This document shows positions 32,431 to 41,917 of a DNA stretch of 64,000 bases, piece by piece. The notes beneath the pieces were generated by a model. It saw only the letters and a program-made list of their open reading frames with translations. It was not told where the DNA came from and did not search any database. Within the stretch, counting starts at the first letter, position 1, and each line of letters begins with the position of its first letter. The position numbers and the translations under genes were made by a program. Source of the DNA: JAPSGB01 sp963775185 (lineage in GTDB: Bacteria; Myxococcota_A; Polyangia; Polyangiales; Polyangiaceae); the NCBI GenBank assembly GCA_963775185.1, contig CAVZIE010000030.1, forward strand, positions 58,889 to 122,888, in the 5' to 3' direction.

Positions 32431-32520
32431 CCCAGCCGGAGCACACGCGCTCGCACCGCCGCCGAGCGACAGCCACGTCGAGGCGCCACGTCGAGGCGCC
32501 GTCAAACGGCCGCGATGGGA

Positions 32521-32543
32521 TTTGCCGGTCCGGCGCGGAATCC
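32521..32543 (+). repeat. REP-like element
   Basis: Forward copy TTTGCCGGTCCGGCGCGGAA, 90 bases after the facing pair. Confidence 0.7.
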
Positions 32544-32769
32544 TGCTCATCGACGCCGTCGACGGCCGCGCGCGGCCGTCGCGCGAGCGGACAGCCGAAC
32601 ACGATGTCGAAGCCGGCGACCCATGCGCCCACGTATCGATCTTGCGACACCCGCGCACCGGCTCCTGGCACGAATCGAAGCCTGGAGTCGCGAAATCGCC
32701 GCGCGTTGCGCCGCGCGAGTGCCGCGCTAGAGTTGCGGTCTTGCTTTTGCATACGGCGCGGGGGAGGCG

Positions 32770-34104
32770 ATGGGCGGTAGCGGAAGACTTGCGGGGCTGG
32801 GCGCGCTCGCGCTCGGCCTGACGACGGCGTGCGGCGCGCGCACGGGCCTGCACGTGTACGGCAACAGCGGTGGAGACGGCGGTGTGCCACTCCAGTGCAC
32901 GCAGCTCGATGCGCAGGCGGAGCGGTCCTCGCTTGTCGTGTTCATCATGCTGGACACCTCCGGATCCATGGACTTCAAGACCGCGAGCGGGCAGACGAAG
33001 GCGAAGGCGGTGCGCGACGCGCTCGCACAGTTCTTCAAGGATCCAGACTCGGCAGGCCTGGGCGTGGGCGAGGCCTTCTTCCCGATCCTGCGCGCCGGCG
33101 TGCCCGCGACATGCACGAGCGAGAGCGACTGTGGCGTCGCGGGCGCCTGCGATACCAAGGCCTACGGCGTGTGCTGGCCCAGCGGCGCGGCGTCGTGCCG
33201 CTCGAAAGTGGACTGCGCCGGCACCGGCAATTCGTCGGACAAGTGCTCGCCCGTCGGTGCGTGCGGCGGTGACGCGCAGCAAGCGTGCCTCGTCTCGCAG
33301 CCGGACCTGTTCTGCCAGCCGGGCGTCGCGTGCGTGCCGCTCGGCGACTGCACGAACCGCACGTCGTGCAGCGCGGACGAGTACGCCAAGCCAGCGGTGG
33401 ATGTCGGGACGCTGCCTGGAGTGCGCGCCAAGCTGCTGCTCGGCCTGGATACGCGCACCTCGGAGGGCGCGACGCCCACGCTGCCCGCGATCCGCGGCGC
33501 GATCGCGGCGGCTGGCGCGTGGCAGGACGCGCACGCCGGCGCGAAGGCGATCGTGCTGCTGGCGACCGACGGGCTGCCGACGACGTGTGACCCGGCGATC
33601 ACGCCGTCGCTGACCGAGGGCACCGAAGGCATTCCCGCGGTCGCCGAGGCCGCGCAGGGCGGCGTCGCGGACGGCGTGCAGACATTCGTCGTCGGCGTGT
33701 TCTCGCCGCAAGAGCAGCAGAACGCCGAAGGCGCGCTCGGGCAGATCGCCACTGCCGGAGGCACAGAGCAAGCCTTCATCGTCACGACGGACAGCAGCAC
33801 CGTGTCGAACCAGCTGGTCGCGACGTTCAACGACATCCGCAACCGCGCCGATGTGTGCGAGTACTCGATCCCGTGGCCCAAGGCCGGTGGTATCGATCCC
33901 CTGACGCTGAGCGTGAGCGTGAACGGGTCGACGATCCCGCGCGTCGCCGCCGCGAGCGCCTGCGGTGCGGGTGGCGGCTTCTACTTCGATCGCGATCCAG
34001 CACCCGACGTGCTGCCGCACCGGGTCATCCTGTGTCCGGCAACGTGTGGCGCGACGCCGCCCACCGCGGTCCACATGGAGGCACCTTGCGATGCCGCGCC
34101 CTGA
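32770..34104 (+). CDS. VWA-domain lipoprotein
   Basis: A 444-residue lipoprotein: leader LAGLGALALGLTTAC followed by GARTGL. A von Willebrand factor A domain spans residues 55-370. The MIDAS motif is LDTSGSM near residue 60, the central Thr lies in TPTLPAIRGAI, and the Asp-containing strand is AIVLLATDGLPTTCDP. A Cys-rich insert (about 115-215; CTSESDCGVAGACDTK) sits inside the domain, and a small Cys-containing beta domain follows. It probably binds a protein ligand through Mg2+ at the cell surface. It forms a unit with the next lipoprotein gene, which it overlaps by 14 bases, and is paralogous in design to 52296-54059. Confidence 0.85.
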   Translation: MGGSGRLAGLGALALGLTTACGARTGLHVYGNSGGDGGVPLQCTQLDAQAERSSLVVFIMLDTSGSMDFKTASGQTKAKAVRDALAQFFKDPDSAGLGVGEAFFPILRAGVPATCTSESDCGVAGACDTKAYGVCWPSGAASCRSKVDCAGTGNSSDKCSPVGACGGDAQQACLVSQPDLFCQPGVACVPLGDCTNRTSCSADEYAKPAVDVGTLPGVRAKLLLGLDTRTSEGATPTLPAIRGAIAAAGAWQDAHAGAKAIVLLATDGLPTTCDPAITPSLTEGTEGIPAVAEAAQGGVADGVQTFVVGVFSPQEQQNAEGALGQIATAGGTEQAFIVTTDSSTVSNQLVATFNDIRNRADVCEYSIPWPKAGGIDPLTLSVSVNGSTIPRVAAASACGAGGGFYFDRDPAPDVLPHRVILCPATCGATPPTAVHMEAPCDAAP

Positions 34105-35218
34105 GACGTGGGCTGTCGCGATCGTGCTCGCGGCGAGCGCCGCTCTCGCCGGCTGCGAGCACGCGCGCGGTTGCCTCACCGGCTGTCCCGCGGCCGACGG
34201 CGGCGTGCCGTCCGGTCCGCCGATCGCCGGGACGCTGGGCACGTGCCCGGTGCTTCGCGGCTGTCGGCACGCCAAGTCGATGACGCTGGCCAACCTCGGC
34301 AGTGGCTTGGGCGATGCGGCGCTGGTCGGCAACATCGTCGAGACGGCGAGCGGCCCGGCCGTGTCGTGGATCGCCGCGCCGTCCGGTATCGACTCTCCTC
34401 GACACGTCGGTGTCTCGCTGATCGAAAGCGGACAGAGCGTGGAGGTCGCGGCGCTCGACGCGTCGGTGGGCGACGTCGCGCCGCCGCTGTTCCAGCGCGC
34501 CGGCGAGCTCGACCTGGTGTTGCCACCGGACTTCACCCGCGTGGTCCCGATCCCGCTGGACACGCTGGTGCCCGGCCAGCCGATCGCGCTGGCCACCGGC
34601 GGCGGTGGCGCGCCGGCGGTGCTGGGTGTGGGGCAGGCGCTGGCCGCGTTCGTCGGCGGCACGCCGCGCCTGCAGCTCCTCGACGCGACGCTCGGCGAGC
34701 GGCTCGTCGATACGCCGGTGGACGACCAGGGCGATCCTCTGGCGCTGACCGGAACGTGCGACGGCCTGCTCGCGATCTGGAGCGCCGCGCAGTCGCCGCG
34801 CGCCGCCGCGTTCACGGAGTTCGGCGACCGGGTCGCGCCCGACGTGGATCTGGCGCTGGATAATCCGCATGCCTTCAGCACGGTGACGAGCACCTGGGAC
34901 GGCGCCGAGGTCGTGGTCAGCGACGGCACGACCGCCGTGGAGCTCGACAACCTGGGCGAGGCGCAGTCGGCGACGCCGCTGTCGGCGCGGGTCGCCGTCG
35001 GCACGGACGACGGTCTGCTCACCGTCGAGCACGACGCGAGCGGAACCCACGCCGTCGTGCGCGAGCGCGGCACCGGGGCGGTGCTGTCCAGCATCGATTT
35101 GCCGGACTCGACGGACATCGACCCCGGCGTGGCGCTGGTCGTGGACCGCTCCGTGTATTTCGTGGATCGCCTGGGCGGCGTGAGCTTCAACTGGGTTCGC
35201 GTGGACTGCGGTGGCTGA
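34091..35218 (+). CDS. Lipoprotein with repeated beta structure
   Basis: A 375-residue lipoprotein starting at the ATG at 34091 inside the end of the preceding gene: MPRPETWAVAIVLAASAALA then GCEH lipobox. The mature part is a series of beta strands with repeated patterns (GDAALVGNIVETASGPAVSW, TWDGAEVVVSDGTTAVELDN, TGAVLSSIDLPDSTDIDP and a final VDRSVYFVDRLGGVSFNWV), suggesting a beta-propeller. No catalytic motif was recognised. The overlap implies translational coupling with the VWA lipoprotein, so the two may form a complex. Confidence 0.75.
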   Translation: MPRPETWAVAIVLAASAALAGCEHARGCLTGCPAADGGVPSGPPIAGTLGTCPVLRGCRHAKSMTLANLGSGLGDAALVGNIVETASGPAVSWIAAPSGIDSPRHVGVSLIESGQSVEVAALDASVGDVAPPLFQRAGELDLVLPPDFTRVVPIPLDTLVPGQPIALATGGGGAPAVLGVGQALAAFVGGTPRLQLLDATLGERLVDTPVDDQGDPLALTGTCDGLLAIWSAAQSPRAAAFTEFGDRVAPDVDLALDNPHAFSTVTSTWDGAEVVVSDGTTAVELDNLGEAQSATPLSARVAVGTDDGLLTVEHDASGTHAVVRERGTGAVLSSIDLPDSTDIDPGVALVVDRSVYFVDRLGGVSFNWVRVDCGG

Positions 35219-35247
35219 CCTGCGCCGGACGGTGTAAGGGACGCGCT

Positions 35248-36864
35248 GTGTCAGCACGGGTCCTGCAATTGATCGCCGTGGTTGTCGCGGCGACCGCCTG
35301 CAGCGGGAGCGACGGCGGCGTGGCGGCCGGTGACGGCGGCAGCGACCCGCTCGCCGCGGCCCGCGCGGCGTGCACGTTCACGAGCGGGGCGCGGGTACAA
35401 GACACGCTCGGGATCTCCGCCGAGGCCCGCGCGGCGCTGCCGATCAAGAACGTGATCGTGCTGATGAAGGAGAACCGCAGCTTCGATCACATGCTGGGCG
35501 CGCTGCACGACCAAGGCCAGCCCGACACCGACGCGATCCCCGCGGACTTCACCAATCCAGACAACAACGGCGCGGACGTCGCGCCGGCGCATGCCAAGAC
35601 GACGTGCTTCGTCCACGATCTCGGCCACCAGTGGCCGGAGATGCACCTCGCGGTCGACCAGGGCAAGATGGACGGCTTCGCGCGGATCGGCGCGGTGGCA
35701 GCGGGCGGCGACGCACAGCAGGCGCTCTCGTACTACGACCAGACCGATCTCCCGTTCGACTACTGGCTGGCGAACACCTTCGCGCTGAACGACCGCCACT
35801 TCCCGTCCGTGCTCAGCGGCACGTATCCGAATCGCAACTTTCTCCTGCTCGGCACCGCGGACGGCGTCGCGTCCACCGGGGAGGGCTATCCCGATGCGTC
35901 GACCCCGACGATCTTCGACGCGCTGGACAGCGCGGGCGTGACCTGGGGCGTGTATTCGGACGGCGCACTGTTCAGCGGCGCTCTCGGTTGGAAGCTGCCC
36001 CACGCCGGCGCGCACCCCTTCGCGGATTTCCTTGCCGCGCTCGACGCCGGCACGTTGCCCCAGGTGGTGTTCGTGGACGGTCTCGAGGGGCTCGAGGACG
36101 AGCACCCGACGGGGGACGTGCAGCACGGCGAAGCGTGGACGCGTAACATCTACGAGCACGCCGTGAAGAGTCCGCTGTGGTCCGGGCTCGCGATGTTCTG
36201 GACGTACGACGAAGGCGGCGGGTTCTTCGATCACGTGCCGCCGCCCGACGACGCGTGCGTCGCGCGCCCCGGCGGCACGGACTACAAGTTCTACGAGCTC
36301 GGCGTGCGCGTGCCGTTCGTCGCGATCTCGCCGTGGGCACGCCCGCACGCGGTCTCCCACGTCGTGCAGGATCACACGGCGATCACCCGCTTCATCGAGA
36401 CCGTGTTCGATCTGCCGGCGCTCACCGCGCGCGACGCGAACATGACCGCGGCGCTGGATCTGTTCGATTTCTCCAGCGCGCCACCGCTCGAGACTCCGCC
36501 GGCAGCGCCCGAGGCCGGTACCGGCGGCTGTGACCTCCTCACGACGGACAAGCCCACCTACGCGGTGGGCGATCCCGTCACGCTGTCGTTCGCGGACGCG
36601 CCTGGCAACGATCCGTCGGATCGCATCGCGGTGTTCCCGTACGTCGCGGGCTGGGCTGCCCCGCCGGGCCCGGACGCGCTGGCGTGGGCGTACGTCGGCG
36701 GTGGTCAGACCCAGGGCGCCTCGCCCACGTCGGGCAGCGTGACCCTCGACGCGTCGACGCCGGGTACCGGCTCGTGGCCACTCGCCGCCGGCCGATACGT
36801 CGCCTACTACCTGGTCGGCGGTGGCACGTCCGCACGTGCGTCCGCAGACTTTACCGTGCAGTGA
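35248..36864 (+). CDS. Exported phosphoesterase (acid phosphatase / phospholipase C family)
   Basis: A 538-residue lipoprotein (GTG start; AVVVAATAC lipobox). The N-terminal 420 residues are an alkaline-phosphatase-superfamily phosphoesterase: IKNVIVLMKENRSFDHMLGA is the diagnostic metal-binding and nucleophile region, and NDRHFPSVLSGTYPNRNFLL, VVFVDGLEG, MFWTYDEGGGFFDHVPPP and FYELGVRVPFVAISPWA are the other conserved blocks. The C-terminal 110 residues form an Ig-like domain (TDKPTYAVGDPVTLSF, DRIAVFPYV). It should hydrolyse phosphomonoesters or phospholipids outside the cell. It follows the lipoprotein pair by 29 bases and may be cotranscribed. Confidence 0.85.
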   Translation: MSARVLQLIAVVVAATACSGSDGGVAAGDGGSDPLAAARAACTFTSGARVQDTLGISAEARAALPIKNVIVLMKENRSFDHMLGALHDQGQPDTDAIPADFTNPDNNGADVAPAHAKTTCFVHDLGHQWPEMHLAVDQGKMDGFARIGAVAAGGDAQQALSYYDQTDLPFDYWLANTFALNDRHFPSVLSGTYPNRNFLLLGTADGVASTGEGYPDASTPTIFDALDSAGVTWGVYSDGALFSGALGWKLPHAGAHPFADFLAALDAGTLPQVVFVDGLEGLEDEHPTGDVQHGEAWTRNIYEHAVKSPLWSGLAMFWTYDEGGGFFDHVPPPDDACVARPGGTDYKFYELGVRVPFVAISPWARPHAVSHVVQDHTAITRFIETVFDLPALTARDANMTAALDLFDFSSAPPLETPPAAPEAGTGGCDLLTTDKPTYAVGDPVTLSFADAPGNDPSDRIAVFPYVAGWAAPPGPDALAWAYVGGGQTQGASPTSGSVTLDASTPGTGSWPLAAGRYVAYYLVGGGTSARASADFTVQ

Positions 36865-37005
36865 CCGGGCGGACCGCGCGATTGGCGGGCGCCCACCGCC
36901 TGGCATAACCTGGAGCGCATGGTCGGCAAGTTGTTGGTGGGCGTGATCGCCGGCCAGACGCTGGTCGGCCAGGGCAACTTCCAATAGCCGGTCGGCCGCC
37001 TCCCC

Positions 37006-37567
37006 ATGCCCCGAGCCACCGTTCGCGACGTGCCCGACACCGCGTTCATGGTCACGCGCTACCGTGCCATCGAGAGCGCGCGTCCGGACGCGCTGTTTCA
37101 CGATCCGCTGGCGGCGCGTCTCGCAGGCGAGCGCGGCCGCGAGATCGTCGACGGCTTGCCGCAGCGGGCGTTCATCGGTGGCTGGTCGGTGGTGGTTCGT
37201 ACCGTGATCATCGACGAGCTGATCGCCGCCGCCGTGGAGCGTGGCGTCGACACCGTGCTCGATCTTTTGTGTACTCGAGCGCGTGAAAATGGATCTCGCG
37301 AACCGCGAGGCGCATTGTTCGCGGACATCGACGCGTCCGCGCGCGGCGTGCTCGTCGTGACCGAAGGCTTGGTCCCGTATCTCGAGCTCGCCGCCGTCGC
37401 TTCGCTGGCCGGAGATCTTGCTTGAAGAGGGGCTGCGGCTGGGTCGACCGTTGCCGATACCCGCGAGCTGGCGCGTGCTCGGCGCGCTGCGTGGTGCGTT
37501 CATGTCCCGCGCCCGGCGGGAGGCTTCCCGTAAATTTTCAGCCTATGTCCTGCTCACGCCCTCCGGC
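37006..37567 (+). pseudogene. SAM-dependent methyltransferase (LCMT-like), internally deleted
   Basis: Reads VPDTAFMVTRYRAIESARPD, LFHDPLAARLAGERGREIV and VDTVLDL, the N-terminal part of leucine-carboxyl-methyltransferase-like proteins. The glycine-rich SAM loop and the next 60 or so residues are missing; after a junction near 37270 comes FADIDASARGVLVVTEGLVP and YLELAAVASLAGDLA, then a frameshift, and the typical C-terminus EEGLRLGRPLPIPASWRVLG continues in another frame to about 37567. Without the SAM loop it cannot be active. Confidence 0.75.
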
Positions 37568-37575
37568 TGACCGGA

Positions 37576-38925
37576 TCAGTACCCGAGCGGCGTGACGTCG
37601 CGGAACACGCCGCCGGTGGTGTTGCCGAAGCCGAAGAACGTGCGATCGCCCGTCGCGTCGTAGAAGCCGAAGCCACTGGAGCGAACGGCCGGCTCGTCCG
37701 CGAGCGTCAGCTCGACCCACTGTTCCTTGCCCGGGCGCACGTCCAGCGCGAACAGTCCCGGCTCGGTCGTCGATCCGTCGCCCGTGCCGCCGAACACGTA
37801 CAGCCGCGGGCCCGACGGATCGAACACCGAGCAGCCGTTTCGGCGTCCGGGCGGCACGCCGTCGGCGTCCCCTTCGAGCAGCTTGGACCACACCGGTGGT
37901 TCGCGCGCGAGATCGAGCGCCCACACGTCGCGCGCCGGGTCGAGCATGGTCGTGCCTTGCGCGCCGCTGTAGACGATCAAGCGGCGTGCCTCGGTATCGA
38001 AGCCGTAGAAGAAGCCGTAGCGTGGCGACGGCGCGACCGGTGTGTCCAGCTCTGTCCACACGGCGCGGTCGCCTTCCAGATGCATCAGCCAGGTGTCGCC
38101 GAAGATCTGCGAATCGATGCCGCCGAACGCGACGAAGCGATCGCCGACCGCGTCGTACGCGAACGCGTGCAGCGCGCGCGCTGGCGGCGGGTTGTCCTGC
38201 TGGACGAGCGTGAACGCGACGCCGCCGTCGACGTCGACGCGGTACAGCTCGTTGTTCGAGGCCTGGTTCGCGCCGTAGCCGCCGAACAGGTACGCGGTCG
38301 ACGTGCCGGGGATCTGCGCGGCTCGACGCGATCCGCCGCCGCTCGGCAGATCGCCGGTGGGGGTGAGCTTCGTCCAGCTCGTGGTCGCGAAGGCGAATTC
38401 CCACACGTCGTCCAGGGGCGTGAGCTGCGGCGCATAGCCACTGCCGCCGACCAGGACCGCGCGCCCGCCGGCGTCATCGACGATGAACGTGCCGTGCTCG
38501 CGCGCCTCCGGTCCCGCGGACGTCCACGCGGCGGAGGCGCCCCACGCGAGCGGCTTCACGTCGACGGCAAGCGACGCCGCTACCGGATCGCTCTTCCCGT
38601 CGGAGAGCGTGACCCCGACGGAGGTCGGCCCCGAGACGGCGTAGTTGGCGTGGAGCAGGATCTGGTCGGTGCCAAGCGTGGCCTCGAGATCGGCCGGCGC
38701 GTCGACGCTGGCGGTGACCGGATCGCCGTCGGGATCGGCGAAGTGCGCGCCGACCGTCGCGCCTTGACCTTGGCCGATACTCACGCTCGCCGGCGCGTCG
38801 GTCCACGTGGGCTGGCCGTTCTTGCGGCCGTCATCGGCGCTCGAGCCGCAACCCGCGAGCGCGAACACGACGCCTGCGCAGGCGACCGACGCGTGCGTCC
38901 GCGGGTTGTGCGAGCCAGACAACAT
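37576..38925 (-). CDS. Kelch-repeat lipoprotein
   Basis: A 449-residue lipoprotein: leader VACAGVVFALAGC. Residues 35-120 are an Ig/cadherin-like domain with the Asp-rich DPDGDPVTASVDAPADL. Residues 140-449 form a Kelch-type beta-propeller with repeats such as RAVLVGGSGYAPQLTPLDDV, TAYLFGGYGANQASNNELYR, DRFVAFGGIDSQIFGDTWLM, RLIVYSGAQGTTMLDPARDV and RLYVFGGTGDGSTTEPGLFA. It is likely a surface binding protein. It converges with the methyltransferase remnant, leaving only eight bases between them. Confidence 0.85.
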   Translation of the reverse strand: MLSGSHNPRTHASVACAGVVFALAGCGSSADDGRKNGQPTWTDAPASVSIGQGQGATVGAHFADPDGDPVTASVDAPADLEATLGTDQILLHANYAVSGPTSVGVTLSDGKSDPVAASLAVDVKPLAWGASAAWTSAGPEAREHGTFIVDDAGGRAVLVGGSGYAPQLTPLDDVWEFAFATTSWTKLTPTGDLPSGGGSRRAAQIPGTSTAYLFGGYGANQASNNELYRVDVDGGVAFTLVQQDNPPPARALHAFAYDAVGDRFVAFGGIDSQIFGDTWLMHLEGDRAVWTELDTPVAPSPRYGFFYGFDTEARRLIVYSGAQGTTMLDPARDVWALDLAREPPVWSKLLEGDADGVPPGRRNGCSVFDPSGPRLYVFGGTGDGSTTEPGLFALDVRPGKEQWVELTLADEPAVRSSGFGFYDATGDRTFFGFGNTTGGVFRDVTPLGY

Positions 38926-38976
38926 CGACGCCCCCTGTTATGCGCGCCGGACGTCGCCGTGCGCCGTCCGTGTCGA

Positions 38977-39300
38977 CTACTTGACGACGACGTTCGTGTG
39001 GAAGGGCACGCACTTGCTGTCGGAGCAGATCGCCCCCCGGAGCGTGCCGGACCCCTTGGGGGCGCCGGTGACGGTCGCGGTCGTCTTCGCGAGCGTGAAG
39101 TGGCTCTTGTCCAGCTTCTGGTCGCCGACCGTCAGCTTCCAGGGGAACTCCTGGTTGATGTGCCAGCCCGCATGCGCCGAGACCGTGACCTTGCCGGCGG
39201 CGACGCTGACGTCGTAGTCGTTGTCCGCGTGGGCGGTGGAGACGACGGTGCCGACCAGGGCGGCGGCGGCGAACACAGCGGGAAGCAAGGCAGAACGCAT
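38977..39300 (-). CDS. Small exported protein with a Cys pair
   Basis: A 107-residue periplasmic protein: signal peptide LLPAVFAAAALVGTVVSTAHA with a type I cleavage site. The mature part is one beta-sandwich-like domain (VTVSAHAGWHINQEFPWKLT, SHFTLAKTTATVTGAP, GTLRGAICSDSKCVPFHTNV). The C-x4-C near the end and the HINxEFPWK pattern recall the N-terminal domain of DsbD-type proteins, so a redox or metallochaperone role is possible but unproven. It precedes the Kelch lipoprotein on the same strand (51-bp gap). Confidence 0.6.
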   Translation of the reverse strand: MRSALLPAVFAAAALVGTVVSTAHADNDYDVSVAAGKVTVSAHAGWHINQEFPWKLTVGDQKLDKSHFTLAKTTATVTGAPKGSGTLRGAICSDSKCVPFHTNVVVK

Positions 39301-39426
39301 GACGGGGGTACCTCCAGAGGATTCGAACTTTCCCCCACTATACGCCCTGTCGCAAGCGAACCTTCCCTTCGAAGGTCGCCGTAGATTGCAGGATCGCGGC
39401 CGCTAACGGGTCTTACGTTTCGGAAA

Positions 39427-40248
39427 CTAGAGAAATTTCCGTTCGGGTCGCAGGTCGGGCACCAGTCGGGCGCGCGCGTACGGCCGATCCGGCGAGCGAT
39501 ACGCCGAGGTCCGCTGCCCGTCACGCCACACGAGCACTTGTGCGCTGCCCATCGCACCCAGCAGCTCCACGACGGGCAGCGGGCTCGCGCTGGCGTCGGC
39601 GTGCTCGAGACGCCAGTCGGCGACGCTACCGCGGGCGACGCTGCCGAGCCAACGCCGCCGCAGCGACCAGCGCGCGGCGGCGAGGCTCCCGGTCAGCGCC
39701 GCGCCCAGCCCGATCGCGCCTGCGATGTGGAGCGCGTCGAGCGAGCGCGCGAACGAGGCGGCCAGCGTGCAGACGATCACGAGCCACGCGCTCGTGTTGA
39801 CGATTTGCACGTCGCCGGTCGACGCGGCGGGGAAGCGTCGCGCCTCGACGACCTCGCGGGCGGGCACGAGACACGCAGCGCCGAACGCCAGCCCGACCAC
39901 GCCGCTCCAGGCCACGTCCAGCGCCTCGAAGTCCGGCGCGTGCCGGGCCACCGCGAGCACCAGCCCTTCGCCAGCGAGCAGGCCGCAGACCGTCCCGCCA
40001 ATCAAGCAGCGCGCGGCCAGCAAGCCGAAGCCGCGTGGCAGTACCAGCGCGACGAAGGTCGCGGCGGCGGCGGCCAGCGGCTGCAGCACTTCGCCGACTG
40101 GTGCCGGGCCGGGTAGGGGACCGAGCCCCAGCGCCATCCGCGGTACCCACTGCGCGAGCGGCGCCAGCGCGACGGCCGCTGCGGCCACGGCTATGCCGAA
40201 CACCAGCTGCGGCGGTGCATGCCACGTGTGGGGCGCCCTGCCTCCCAT
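39427..40248 (-). CDS. Integral membrane protein of unknown function
   Basis: A 273-residue protein with about six hydrophobic helices: LVFGIAVAAAAVALAPLAQW, AAAAATFVALVLPRGFGLLA, CLIGGTVCGLLAGEGLVLAV, GVVGLAFGAACLVPA, NTSAWLVIVCTLAASFA and ALHIAGAIGLGAALTGSLAA. A C-terminal soluble tail of about 75 residues contains VADWRLEHADASASPLPVVE. The start MGGRAPHTWHAP at 40248 is the first Met that leaves a short N-terminus. No family recognised. It is divergent from the VWA gene at 40336 across 87 bases. Confidence 0.65.
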   Translation of the reverse strand: MGGRAPHTWHAPPQLVFGIAVAAAAVALAPLAQWVPRMALGLGPLPGPAPVGEVLQPLAAAAATFVALVLPRGFGLLAARCLIGGTVCGLLAGEGLVLAVARHAPDFEALDVAWSGVVGLAFGAACLVPAREVVEARRFPAASTGDVQIVNTSAWLVIVCTLAASFARSLDALHIAGAIGLGAALTGSLAAARWSLRRRWLGSVARGSVADWRLEHADASASPLPVVELLGAMGSAQVLVWRDGQRTSAYRSPDRPYARARLVPDLRPERKFL

Positions 40249-40335
40249 GCACGATGGACGCCCTCGAGCGATCGAAGCTTGGGTCAGATCGAAGCGCGCG
40301 GTCGCTCGTACCACCACCAGGCAAGGAGGTCGGCG

Positions 40336-41893
40336 ATGCGGATGATGCGCATGACGGGGTGGATTGTGTCCGGGGTGTTGTTGCTGACGGGGTCCGTCGC
40401 GGGGGCGCGCGACAAGGACAAGGACAAGGACAAGGACTTTGCCGCGGAGATGGCCGCGCCGGTGAGGCCGAGCCCGATCATGCGCGCGCCGAAGATGCAG
40501 ATGGGCGCGACGCCCGGCGGCGCACAGGACATCGACTACGCGCGCGATCGCATCATGGCCGGCGAGATCCCCCACGCGAACACGTTCACGCCGGAGGGCC
40601 TGTTCAGCCAGCACGATCTTCCGCTTCCGAGCACGCGCGCCTGCAAGCAGATCCTGTGCTTGAGCGCCGCAGCGGCGAAGGCGGACTTGATCGCGCAACC
40701 GGAAGTGCGCGTCCTCGCGCAGCTTGGCTTCGCATCGAACCTCGATCCAAAGACGTGGCACCGCGCGCCCTTGAACCTGATCGCCGTGATCGACAAGAGC
40801 GGCAGCATGAGCGGCTCGCCGCTCGACACGGTCAAGGCGAGCCTCCGGCAGATCGCGCTGCAGATGACGCCGCGCGATCAGCTCGGCATCGTGCTGTATG
40901 GCGATCGCAGCTACGTACACCTCGCGCCGACGCGCCTCTCCGACAAGACGCGCGTGCTGGCGGCCATCGACCGGATCCAGAGCGCCGGCAGTACCGCGAT
41001 GGAGGAGGGACTGCGCGTCGGCTTCGGCACGGCCGTGGCGAGCGCCACGCGTTTCGCCGGCAACACGCGCGTCATGCTGTTCACCGACGAGCGCCCGAAC
41101 GTCGGCGCGACCGACAAGGACAGCTTCATGGGCATGGCGCGCGAGGCTTCGCGGCACGGCGTCGGCATGACGACGGTCGGCGTCGGCGAGCAATTCGGCG
41201 CCGAGCTGCGCGACCGCCGTCAGCAGCGTGCGCGGGGGGAATCTGTTCTTCTTCCAGGACATCGGCACGATGCAGAAGCGCTTCATCAAGGACTTCGACA
41301 CCATGGTGACGGAGCTCGCCTACGACATGCGCCTCGAGGTGAAGCCGAGCCCCGGCTACAAGCTGGTGGGCCTCTACGGCTTGCCCGGCGATCTCGTGAA
41401 GCGCACCGCCGACGGCGGACTGAGCATGACGCTGGAGACGATCTTCCTGTCGCACGACAAGGGCGGCATCTACTTCGCGTTCGCTCCCGCCGGCGCCGGC
41501 TCGCTGCCGCCCAATCCGGGTCCCGTCGGTCAAGCGCGCCTCGTGTACACCGACACGCAGAAGCACCAGCAGCGCGACGCCCTCGCGTTTCCCTTCGTCG
41601 CGTCCGGCAAGCTTCCGCTCGGCCTCGCGCGTGGCCTGTTGCTGGTGGACGAGATCACGACCCTGAAGCAGGCGTCCGTGCTCCACGGTCAGCAGAACAA
41701 GACCGAGCAGGCGTACCGCCTCGTGCGCGCGCTCCACAAGAAGCTCGTCGAGTCGCACGTGTCGGGCTTGCAGAAGGAGATCAAGCTGGTGGCGAAGCTC
41801 GACCAGACGCTGACCAAGCTCTCCGGTCACAAGGGCGAAGGCAACGCGGTCGCCAGCTCGCGCGACGTCGTCAGCGGGATGCCGGCGCGCTAG
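40336..41893 (+). pseudogene. VWA-domain exported protein, single frameshift
   Basis: A perfect AGGAGGT (40324-40330) precedes the ATG. The protein begins MRMMRMTGWIVSGVLLLTGS, has a DKDKDKDKD stretch, and a VWA domain with MIDAS IDKSGSM, QLGIVLYGDRSYVHL, SAGSTAMEEGLRVGF and VMLFTDERPN. Near 41210 the frame is lost; the continuation, one frame over, is AVSSVRGGNLFFFQDIGTMQ, RFIKDFDTMVTELAYDMRLE and a beta/helical tail to the stop at 41893, together about 519 residues. The reading is otherwise clean on both sides, so the indel is recent or an error. Confidence 0.75.
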
Positions 41894-41917
41894 CCGCCGA
41901 GCATGTAGCATCCCGGT

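Larger units (their letters stand above)
32297..32769. other. Intergenic region with REP-like elements
   Basis: Contains three REP-like units: an inverted pair at about 32385-32430 whose arms face each other, and a single forward copy at 32521-32543. The remainder has no coding signal. The segment just before 32770 (GGGGGAGGCG) provides the RBS for the VWA lipoprotein. Confidence 0.6.

Noticed and set aside
36919..36987. 22-codon ORF after the phosphoesterase gene
   Set aside because: No RBS or homology; too short to support as a gene.
35251..37503. 750-codon minus-strand frame across the phosphoesterase gene
   Set aside because: Composition is that of an antisense shadow, while the plus strand holds conserved catalytic motifs.
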